DNA from: Isoetes taiwanensis
Lineage: Eukaryota; Streptophyta; Lycopodiopsida; Isoetales; Isoetaceae
Length of the DNA: 64,000 nt
Assembly: GCA_021234155.1 (NCBI GenBank)
Contig: JAJEKV010000111.1
Span: forward strand, 2,300,968 to 2,364,967
Direction of reading: 5' to 3'
The notes under the pieces are model-generated. The model was not told the origin of the DNA and ran no database searches. It saw only the letters and a program-made list of their open reading frames with translations. Shown here in pieces: positions 10,463-20,400 of the stretch (positions within the stretch are counted from its first letter, which is position 1; each line of letters begins with the position of its first letter). A program made the translations under genes and the position numbers.

Positions 10463-12940
10463 GTTCCTCTTCCTTGCGCATCCAAGGGATGGATCATGTC
10501 TGCGTCTAAGCGCCTCCAACTCACGAAGCTCCTTCAGTAGGAGACCTCGACAAAGATTTAGATGCGGACGCAGTAATCCGCCCTCAAGTATTATAGAGCT
10601 GACCCCATGCCTTTCAACAAGATCCACACTAGCTTGAATGCGGTCCAACGTCTCTGCCAATGCTAAACGGAGTTTTCCTACAGCTTCACAAACCTCTCTG
10701 ATTGACTGCTCTGCCTCCTGCAAATGTGTGACAATACTATCTGGCCCTTCTGCTGTCCCACAATCTACTCCAGACTGTCCATCTGACACCGCCTCATCAG
10801 AGCTATCGCTTAAAACAATGACCTCCACATCTCGCCCATCACCTGCACCCACTCATGAACAACATAGCAATTAGCAAGATGCAGTGAACAGAACAGTAGC
10901 TCAACCAACATCAAAGGTCCAATCATGCATGTCTAACGGAATGAAATCACAATCATCAGCTGGGATATCCGGGGAGGGCGCCTGCACTCCACTATCTGCG
11001 TAAATAAATTCGTCCCCATCACTACTCCCGTGGTCCTCCTCCTCTCCATCATCAAATGTCCCTGTCTTGTCCCATATTCGCTTCCTTCTTTTCCCGATCC
11101 TCTCTACTGGGACAATGCCTGGTTGGCTCCCAAACAAACTCATTCTTACATCTTTGTAAGCACATGTCTCGGGTGCAAGCATTATCCTCCATGCTGCTTG
11201 CACCCGCTCCAAAGACACGTAGGCGGAGTTATTTGGCAAAACCCACGAACTGGCAAGCCTAAACTTGCCAGTCTGCAACATACGCTTGACCGTATGAATA
11301 AACGATGCGGTCCTAAATCTGCCACCGTGATATAACAAGTAATGATACGCTGTGCCCATGATATTCCTATTGTCAAGGAGCACTAAATTCTTCACATCTC
11401 CAGCGCCATATAGCGCATATAACTCCTTCCCAATCTTCACTTGCTCAGCGCTCACATTATGTAAATGCACCTGGAAATGCAATTTACCCAAGTCTTTTAA
11501 ACAGTAACCGACCAAGCCTTCGAAACAGTGGAGGCGACTTCCTGTCAAAGCTTTACATAGAATCATTGCCCCTGCGGGTCTACTGTGACTCCAACCAAGG
11601 AAATTTTTGATCCTAACGTTCACACTCGTAGGCGTTTTAGCATGCAAGCGAAAGACAGCTTGGACGTGCAGATGATCCAAGGAGGAGCTCCTTTCAAGCG
11701 CCACAACACCGGCCTTGCAATTCTCCTTCATGAACTGCACTACACGCTCATACAGTGCAGTCGGGACATCTGCACCCCCAAAGACAATGGTCACTGACAC
11801 ATCCAAAACAGAAGACACATCAACAACCTCCTCGCCACCTCCTCCTCCAATGTCCATACCAACATGTTCTTCAAACATGCTGGCTGCTCTCCTTCCTCTC
11901 CCTCGGCCCCTTTTGCCACCTCGACCTCTTGTGACATATGTGATTCCCTCCCCCTCAGCTTCTTCTGCATGGTCATGAATGGGCTCACAAATCCTGACTT
12001 GCCTCCCCCTTCCACGTCCACCCCTTCCTCGCCCACGGTTACCTGCACCAACAGACCCTCCCCTTCCCCTTCCAACTCCATCACGTTCTACACCGACCTT
12101 CCCTGCTGCAGTCTCTGGAAATACAAATGCTCTCCGATCTTCATACACCACTGGCAGATCGTTACTCACCAAGCTGCCTCGTTCCCCACTCATCCCCTTA
12201 CTCAGAGAAGCACCTCCCTGCCCATTGCTGGCCAATCCACCTCCAGGACCCAGGCCAAGGCTATCCCCCTTTGTCATATCTTCCACCGTCCCACCAACAA
12301 ACCGGCTTGAAGCATCCAGCCCAGATGCCCCAACTCACCTCGACCTGCGGACACGTTTCTCATATTCGCACCTCACCACATGCATTGCTCTCGGGCATCC
12401 TCCCTCTCGCATCAAGGCAATGATGCAACCGTCCCCATCAAACCTCTTTGCGCCATGAAACACTTAGATTGCTCTAGAATGACTCTTGGCAGAGTCAACC
12501 TATGCACCTTCACTCTCAATCTTGCTGCTCTGCGAATATCCATACCCAGCAACTACAACAACAAGAATATCTGTATAGCTTCCACAGCACCCTTCCTACT
12601 CCAGCGCTGCCACAGGAAAACTTCAAAGCAGAAGGCCAATCTTACCTCTGAGAACTGACGAAACCTACATACATGGACATCGCTTGCATGCAGCTCACAA
12701 TCGGCCCCAGAACTGCTACCTAAAGGCAATACCTAAACAGACACTGGCCTTGCACCAAATTCCCACGACAACAACACGAAATTCAAACATTCAAACACAG
12801 GGACTGGACATTCCTACCTCTAGGCGCCCCTCCCGCAGACATCTTCGGCAAGCACAAAACCACTCTCCCTTCCCATGCTCATCGGCCACAACCAGCTCGC
12901 TGTCACGCAGCCCAGCTCCGTCACGTGAAGACGCCCCATT
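10451..12940 (-). CDS. Rep-like HUH endonuclease, multi-exon (Replitron/CRESS-Rep type)
   Basis: Predicted role: single-strand DNA nicking and joining by a rolling-circle initiator (HUH) domain. Exons whose phases all agree: 12940-12818, 12732-12646, 12445-12339, 12227-10906, 10842-10451 (introns 85, 200, 111 and 63 nt), about 676 residues from the first exon seen. The 5' exon and start are not resolved. Exon 1 encodes CACRRC and exon 2 CELH, possibly metal-binding. The large exon begins with Arg-Gly tracts (nt 12,080-11,880), then a strand VSVTIVFGG (11,800; motif I position), DHLHVQAVFRLH (11,677-11,642; the His-x-His-x-Gln of motif II) and GYCLKDLGK (11,509-11,483; motif III Tyr and Lys). 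No Walker A, so no SF3 helicase is seen. The C-terminal exon is acidic, then helical. These motifs and their order are those of CRESS-type Reps with one tyrosine; Replitrons are the eukaryotic transposons I know with such enzymes. It could be a transposon gene or a domesticated one. GC is higher than in flanking DNA. Confidence 0.7.
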
Positions 12941-14217
12941 CTATTTGCAGACATGCCAATGCCCGTTCCCCACAAAACATCTAAATGGCAAGAAGCTCCT
13001 CAAAACCCCAAAAATATACGACTTCCGATACAATACACAGGCAAAATCTTACTCCAGACCATTGAGGGTTGTCTTGCCCTTGACAAAATATTATCTACAC
13101 ATATATAATCGAGACACACCAAGATTCGATTCCCAGATTCCTGGGTTGGGGAAAAAATAGGGAGGAATTTTTTTTGGAGAAAAATAGCAGAGGAAGCCAC
13201 GTTTTTATCCTTATCCGCTTCTCTGCTTCAACATGCGTTCAAGCGTGGTCGGATCTAGGGTTTCAAGCCCGGTGGCAAAATCGATGAACAAAGATTCACC
13301 AGACATAGCGGTCCCAATGCGCTTGCTGCCTATATAAGCCAAATGTTGCCGGAAGATGTTTTCCAAAGCCGAGTATTCGAGATAGTAGCAGGTAACATTT
13401 AGTCAGTTGATATTTTTCACCCATTTTATTCCGCCCTTGCAGAGCCCTGCTCATACCAAATCGTCCTGTTAGGCTTAGTTACGGCAGTTAAAAGAAAAGG
13501 GCAGCCATTGGTGTTAATTTCTTTGCTTTGCATAGACACAAAAGAAGTCTGAAAAGATATTTCATGCAATTGCACAAGGCAAAGATGTCTTCTTTATGGT
13601 CACCAATATTTTCTGCTTTTAATAGGTAAGATCTTGCCTTGGCCATGAACAAGCACTTGCAATCTGCCTCTGTCAAAATTCCTTGGTTGATGAAGTTCAA
13701 ATGTGTGCACTTTTGAACTTGTGGTATCTCAAAATTTAATTTCCCTTATTGTGAATTCTTGAGATGGGACATGGGAGTATTGATTCTTAGATCAAACCCG
13801 ATTACGTGGTTTTCACATTTATATAAGATTTATAATCTTTGGACTATTTTGATTCTTAGGTCAAACCCGTCCTGTCATATTTTCTAAGAGAAAAAAACTA
13901 AGTGGTCCTTGATAATAGTATGAAGTTTCTAGCTGAAGTTTCTAGCTGGTATTAACAATGGTTATAGATTTCCGCAGTTGCAGTATGAAAATACATAGTT
14001 AAGGAACATATAGTCTAATATATAAAATAACAGTTGTTTATTGGAAATGCATGTTGGTTTTAGGATTCTTTTCTTCTGAGGCAGCATTCAGGTCTGCCCA
14101 AAGACATTTCTTAATTCAAAGTGCAGAGCAGCCATGTCTTTCTGTTGTGGTTCATCCACATGCTCTTGGCTTGATCGGTTCAGATTATCCGGTTCATTAA
14201 TTTTCATTGCAATGCAG
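12941..14217. other. Probable 5' flank of the Rep-like gene, then AT-rich DNA
   Basis: The missing 5' exon of the Rep-like gene should lie here. One candidate is a minus-strand ATG at 13306-13304 followed by about 31 open codons (MSGESLFIDFATGLETLDP and on), but no convincing donor follows it. A tatataag stretch at about 13,330 could serve as a TATA box on either strand. From 13,400 the sequence is AT-rich with no supported gene. Confidence 0.3.
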
Positions 14218-14313
14218 CTAGAGAATTATGCTAAAAGTGAAGAAGCCAAAATTGAAGAATTCATTATTAAGTCTGTGGCAGACTCTGGTGCAAAGGTTGT
14301 GGTAAGTGGAGGT
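14218..14313 (+). pseudogene. CCT8: Orphan exon of chaperonin CCT8 (TCP-1 theta)
   Basis: The frame reads LENYAKSEEAKIEEF followed by KSVADSGAKVVVSGG. Plant CCT theta subunits carry a near-identical segment in the apical-domain region. A good acceptor (gcaatgcag) stands just before it at 14217, and gtaagt follows within the GAKVV codons, so this is an exon-shaped piece. One extra isoleucine is present in the helix relative to the family as I recall it. No other CCT8 exon could be found in the surrounding several kilobases, so it is most likely a relic or a captured exon rather than a working gene. Confidence 0.6.
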
Positions 14314-15515
14314 GTGTTTGGGAACTGGCTCAACACTTTTGTGATCGTTACAAGTAAGATTACATCTGCGAAGATAAAAGTCTTGTTTTTTCTTATTTTA
14401 TTGGCTCTTTCATATACTATGTCATTTTCTTTTTAGTTAAGGTGCATTTGCCTATTGAGATCATTTTACGATGGCATTTTCGAGCGGGCTTATGGTCTAG
14501 CTTCATCCCATGACTTATTTTTTTATCGATTACATTTGCACATACAAAGATTTATGTTGAGCATGTAAGGTATTAAGTATACTAGATGTTAAGTATATTA
14601 GATCATTTTTCTCCGGTCCGCAACCTTTTGCAGCAATTACGAGTTTTGTTGAAGCTTGGGTTCATGAAAATGTTACTCATGTTGTAGGCGACTAAATATC
14701 AAGTAATAAGCGCTTGATATTTCCCTTTATCTTCTTTAGAATGCTTAAATCATCACTTTTGAGCTAGAATGCTTAAGTTCTTCTAAAATGCCATAAAGTT
14801 GCTTACTATTTTATGATAGTAAAATATGGATGTTTCTCTGTTTGCTTGAAGGCGACTCTTGCCGCGGCTATTACTACATGAAATATATTGCGAATATACA
14901 TTTAAAGAACTGTTTGTACATGAAATTGATTATTGATGCATCCATTTAAGATGGAACATTGTATTTTTTACGTGATAATTTCATCCTGATCTATATTTTT
15001 TAGGGTGCAAATGACAAGCAAGAGCATCTAGCATTGTGATTAGAGTTTCAATAGATTACTCGTGTCATTATAGCGGCCCGAGGCGGTTTAGGCCAAAAAA
15101 AAAAGGGTATGTTATTTAGTTTTAGCGTGTTTTTGCAGTCTTGACAAAACAAATCTTAGTCTTGGTTTTTTTTGCATTTTGTCGTAATTACGGTTTTCTC
15201 CTTACTCGCATCCCCTTTCATTCAGCGAGTATTTCTAGTCTTCTTAGTGCATTACGATCTAGCACATTTTCAAGTTGCGCATTTGGTTGAACATGCACTC
15301 TAATTATGCTTTTCGAAGAAATCATATGTAGGGCTGGTCCTATACAATAAAATGCAACTTATTTGTGTGGTGACAATATTATATGTTGCTAGTTGCCTTA
15401 TATAATTTATTGACCTGCAATAATTAGTTAAGATTGAGGAACAAATTCTACAGCCTTATCATCTTTTGCCATACTTTGACACTTGCAATTTCACATTTTT
15501 CTTTGATTGTCTCGA

Positions 15516-15607
15516 GCATACTATCTTGTGTGTTATTGAAGAGGAGAAGAAAAGATTTGGGGCATACTGTCTTGTGTGTTATTGAAGAGGAGAAGAAAAG
15601 ATCTGGA
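15516..15607. repeat. 46-bp tandem duplication
   Basis: Copies at 15516-15561 and 15562-15607, differing at only a few positions; both contain gaagaggagaagaaaagat. Confidence 0.9.
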
Positions 15608-15751
15608 CGGACTACTGGATGTAATTATATTGAAACTTGGTTAATAATAATATTGGCTGATTTTTTTCAGCGACGTCGTGCGAATTAATCGATAATAGTT
15701 TCTTCTAGGATTTTCAAATATCGTTGCAAGGGTCCTTTACCCCATTGGTCC

Positions 15752-15940
15752 AAAAATAAGCATTTTCTTTAAACTACATGAACAAAATCATTTTATTCAT
15801 TTTTCAATTTCCAATTGATGGTTGGTTTGTAATATTTTGTATGTTGTAAAAATAAGCATTTTCCTTAAACTGCATGAGCAAAGTCATTTTATTCATTTTT
15901 GAATTTCCAATTGATGGACAGTTTGTAATATTTTGTATGG
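15752..15940. repeat. 96-bp tandem duplication
   Basis: Copies at 15752-15847 and 15848-15940, both starting aaaaataagcattttc and ending at a run of ttgtaatattttgtatg. About 90% identical by eye. Confidence 0.9.
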
Positions 15941-16103
15941 TTGGGAATATCGATACTTCAAAACGCCTTTTGAAAGTTTATTAGAGCTGTTTTTTTCTCT
16001 CCCAATTGCATTTCCAGGAGGGGGATTTGCGTGATTAAAGCTTTTTTTCCTCTCTCGCAAATATTGGACGTTAGTAGCGAATCTAAGTGCACACGTTGGA
16101 GCT

Positions 16104-16148
16104 AAAGAAATGTTCGCGGCGGCCTTGGCCGCCGCGATAAATTTCTTG
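16104..16148. repeat. GC-rich inverted repeat (hairpin) in AT-rich DNA
   Basis: The core 16115-16136 is cgcggcggcc, then tt, then ggccgccgcg, an essentially perfect palindrome. The arms extend on both sides as aagaaat and its complement (16104-16110 and 16142-16148) with small mismatches between. It is the only GC-rich patch for hundreds of bases. Confidence 0.85.
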
Positions 16149-16388
16149 TAATGTTTAAATAACACGTTAAATGTGATAGTGTTATGCTAAATTTGGCTTT
16201 CAAACAAGAAGTTATCTCTTTTAACTCATTCTGTGGACTTCAAATGAGTTGTATTCCCCTCCTACATATGAAAACACATGGATCAACCATGTCAAACCAT
16301 GCACAACCCTTCAAAAATATCTCATCCTAGAACTTGATGGCTTATGTCATATACATATTCTTAACTCCCATTATAAAAGGGTGGTTTC

Positions 16389-17110
16389 CTATGGTGGAGA
16401 ACCTCCAAGTTTTATAAAGGTCAGAACGACATGTCTGGTGTTCACATGAGCACCCTAAATTCGGTGGATTTAGGTTAAAACCTCGTTTGCAAGTGGCCAA
16501 CCAATTTCCTAAAGCCACGGTTTGGATCTGATTTTGTCGTTTTGCCCTCCATCGGCTCAACTTAATGCTGCCAAGAAAGGGGGATGCGTTTGCTGCTCAT
16601 AGGAACCCCTTAACAACCTGGCCCTCAAGTTTTAATGCTGAGATCAGATCTCAACCATTGGTTTCAGTAGTGTTACCCATCAGTGACAATTAAAAAAGTG
16701 CATAAACACCTAGTTTGTTATGCCAAATGGCCATAAACACCTAGGTTGTTATGAAAACCACCATAAAACCACTACAAAACCACCATAAAACTCTTGGACC
16801 CAGGTTCTTAAGGCGGATAACATCCTGGAACGAGGGTGTTATGCCCTATTATAACAAATGTGGGCCGGAGGCCCGAGTTTGTTATAGTAGGGCATAACAC
16901 CCGAGTTCTATGGTGGAGAACCTCCAAGTTTTATAAAGGTCAGAACGACATGTCTGGTGTTCACATGAGCACCCTAACTTGGGTGGACTTAGGGTTAAAA
17001 CCTCGTTTGCAAGTGGCCAACCAATTTCTTGAAGCCACGATTTGGACCTTCCATCGGCTCAGCTTAATGCTGCCAGGAAAGGGGGATGCGTTTGCGGCTC
17101 ATAGGTACCC
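16389..17110. repeat. Direct repeat of about 220 bp, two copies 519 bp apart
   Basis: Copy A is 16389-16616 and copy B about 16908-17110. Both start ctatggtggagaacctccaa and include the same cctcgtttgcaagtggccaa segment and the same gggggatgcgtttgc end. Copy B has a short deletion in the middle. The compound hairpin at 16834-16902 lies immediately before copy B and is missing before copy A. Confidence 0.9.
16834..16902. repeat. Compound hairpin: 25-bp inverted repeat with a nested palindrome
   Basis: The outer arms are 16834-16858 (gggtgttatgccctattata and then acaaa) and 16878-16902, complementary with a single mismatch. The loop contains a second inverted repeat, gggcc-gga-ggccc, at 16862-16874. 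The whole is 69 bp. It could be a very short foldback element or a structured RNA; nothing in the sequence decides this. Confidence 0.9.
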
Positions 17111-17484
17111 CATATCATTGCATCTTGGTTTGGCATAGGGTTGGAATAGAGGTCTGCCGATTCAGACTGGTTCATGGAAACCACTCTGAGCAAGGGTTTG
17201 CCCTTTCTTGACCTAGGTTAAGTGAAGGGTTTGTCAATTCAATTCCTTTGGGCAACCCAAAGATCTGATAGTTGTTTGAGGTCTTCGAGCAACTTCAAAG
17301 TTGCTCCGTATGAATACGTGCACGTTATAATACGTACGCCGTATTCCGACGGTGCAAAGGCAAACCAAGTTCGTCCATGGAGGAGCGGCAATCCTTTTTC
17401 TTTCCCCTCATTCCGTCGGAAGGGCTTCATATATGGCCCTGCTTGTCGCAACTAAGGTAGCTTCGAAGTAGCTGTAACTTGGCG
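17111..17484. other. Upstream region of DCAF1
   Basis: This stretch probably contains the promoter and 5' untranslated region of DCAF1. I see no clear TATA box at a useful distance and no other gene. Confidence 0.35.
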
Positions 17485-20400
17485 ATGGATTCCCCAGCTG
17501 AAGGTGCTGGTCCAGCTCCTCCTGTGGCCGCTGATAGTAACACAGGTACCGCAACTGGAATGGCGATTCCCAATCAGAACGAAGATGTTGTAGATAAAGT
17601 TAAAGGGATGATGCGCAGCATAGTGGAAGCGGATCCCAATCCAGACCCTCGAACTCTCCATGCCTTAGCGGCAATCCTGGAAAAGGAAGAAATGAGGTAA
17701 TGTCTTCGTGTGCCCGTTAAATTACCTGTTTAAACAGCCTTTGAGTTGCGGAATCAGTGAAGATTGGAAGATGATTCTTCCCCCAAGCTTGCATAGAAAA
17801 ATCGCTTTATTAGGTTTTGCTATGAACTGGAAGTTTTATGTGGTCCGGGGAATTTCGCAGCATGGCATTTGTTCCTATGCTATGCCTTCCTATGGCAATT
17901 GTGTGTAGTAGATATGTTGATCAGATGGCCTAGTATCAATATTGGGTTTTGTGTAGGGTTTTGTGCTGGGTTTTGAAGTACTTATGAGCACAGCAATAAA
18001 TTGCAGATATGTGGAGCAGACAGGGCATCCTTACAACAATAATCTTCGTTCATCACACACCATAGGGCGCCTGTTAAATCTGATTAGGGTAAATCTTCTT
18101 TTCCTTGATGCCCGTAGATTGGCTTTGGTTAGTACTGTGAGATTGCTGCAAGTTACATGCTGAGCACAAGCAAACCTAAATATGCCTGGGAAACTGTTGG
18201 AACCATATTGTATTGTCGTTTTGGTAAATGATTTTTCGCTTGGTTTTTCTTGCTGAGAGATTTTACACATTTCAGGAAGATGATGAATTTTTTGAGTTCA
18301 TATCCCTAAGACTGTTTGGGGAGACTGGGCAATCATTAGCTGTCCGTGTAGCTGGTGCAAGATTATTACATGCTTGTGTATCATGCTGGCCGGTATTCTC
18401 TCAACCTTGAAACTTATTACCTTCAAATGGGTTTACATGAAAGAGAGTAGCATGCAATATTTATGTGTTAGTGTCTTGTGACAGGTGTATAAATAAGGAA
18501 CAACCGGACATGCAATTAGCAACTAATTCATATATGCCGTAAGATAAAAAATGAATCTGTTTGTTAAACCCAGCAAGCAGAGAAAAGTAAAAGGCTATTA
18601 GAACATTTTCACCTCATGGTACATGCAAGTTACTTTGTGACCTTTCTAGAAACATAATATTGAAATGGCGCCGTAGAATTGAAGATGTGAATGACTTCAC
18701 AATGACATGATCATTTTTGTTCTTTATACCTTTTCTAACACCGTATTTGGTTCCTGCAGTATCCTTACATCTTTGAGGAACCTGTTCTCGCATACATTAA
18801 GCAACTTGTTATAGAAGATATTGCAAAAGACCCCATAGGAAGTGACATCAAGAAAGAAACGCGGGCTAGCACACCCAAAGAAAGCAGGTCAAAAGAGAGC
18901 GAGATGTTACGAACTTATGCTTTGGGTCTGTTTGCAATAGCTTTATCAGGGTATGCAATTTTTTTTGTTTTTGCGTAAATAACTATCACATATAAGCTGG
19001 TATTTTGCGTATGTGTTGCCAAGAAAGTAGTTGTATTTATTCACAGTTCTGTTCTGTGAACTTCAGCAGGTCAGACATTGTAGAAGAAGTACTTACAACT
19101 GGCTTGGCAGCAAAATTGATGCGTAACTTACGTGTTGTAGTTCTGGGGGAGTCTGATGTTTGTACTGACAACAAAGTTGGAAATGCTGGAATCACTGTAA
19201 AGGGTAAAGAGGAAGTTAGAGGGCGCATTAGACCATCATTAGAGGTAGCTCGTAATGATGAGGCACGGGCTGGAGATCGCCTGTCTGAGAAAACTGCAAT
19301 AGAATATGGAAGTAAAGATGCCTTTGATGGGAATGAAGACAGATCGGATGAAGAGGATGTCTTGGATGGTCGAACAGATATTGATGGATATGATGATGGA
19401 AGTATGGAAGAGAGAATGGGTGAAGACAAACGTCGCAAGAGGGAAAAGCATAACGAGGGGAAAGGTAAATCAAACCCTAGCAGCCTGCCTCGTGATGAAA
19501 CACATGAAGAAGGTGGAAAGGCGGAGGCATCAAGGCGGAAAAGTGATCGTGACCGTGTGACAAAGGTTCGGGGAAAGGGAAGGACATCCGATGTTCAAGA
19601 TGGTGAGAAACATTTACAGCAAATAAACCAGTCGGAAAATCTAAGAGCATCCACATCAAGTCAGGAGAATGGGAAACCTCGGAAGGATCGTAAAACCAAG
19701 GCAGAATTGTCTGTCGATGCTGGTAAATCTGTGGAGATCCGAAAAGAGACAACTCTAAATGGGGGAGAAATGTTGTCATCTGATGCAAGCACAGGTGTTT
19801 TCATGGTAGGTGGGGTCGATGTGTCCCCAATGATGAGATTAGCTTCACGTGCAGCTCAGCAAGAAGCTTTATCAGCTAATGCATCAGTAGAAGCTTTTAA
19901 GGCCGCAGGTGATGCAGCTTCTGAGCTAGTTAAAGCTGCAGCACTAGAGGTATGCACTCTTCTGATGCCGTTTTATGTTACATGAGCATTCATCTTCTTG
20001 TCCTGTTGTTTACATAGCTTCATTCTTGATCATGAATAAACATGTTTGATTTGCTTTGTGGTTGACATTGTTTTGGAAAAATAATTGCATATTTTTTTAA
20101 CGTCTGTGTGTGATAATAGGCACTTGCAAAAGAGAGTGATGCTGAAGGCATTTTAGCAGTCGCCAATGCAGCTGCAGCAACAGTTATTGATGCTGCTTTG
20201 GCTACAAGCGCATTCAGGTATTATTGGCTGTTTGCTTTGATTGACTCATAACTTGCTATGGTCTATTTGATCCCCTGCCTTTTTGTAATGCAGAGAAGAT
20301 GCTGATAAGCATCCGAATACAAATAGCAGCATAGGCCAGGAAGAGGAACATGGAGTTCAAAACGAACATGCCATTGATTTGGAGTCATTAGTGGCATTAA

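Larger units (their letters stand above)
14314..16103. other. AT-rich intergenic DNA with two tandem duplications
   Basis: No protein-coding signal beyond the CCT8-like exon. The stretch holds the two duplications listed separately (15,516-15,607 and 15,752-15,940). Confidence 0.5.

Noticed and set aside
11715-12458. Proline/serine-rich proteins on the plus strand
   Set aside because: These frames are the antisense of the Arg-Gly-rich Rep-like exon; the minus strand has the recognisable motifs and phase-consistent introns.
10451-12940. Helitron RepHel protein
   Set aside because: No Pif1-type helicase motifs and only one tyrosine in the catalytic motif, whereas Helitrons have two tyrosines and a large helicase.
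17222-17455. Coding sequence upstream of DCAF1
   Set aside because: Open in both directions over a short span with no family match; more likely 5' untranslated or promoter DNA.
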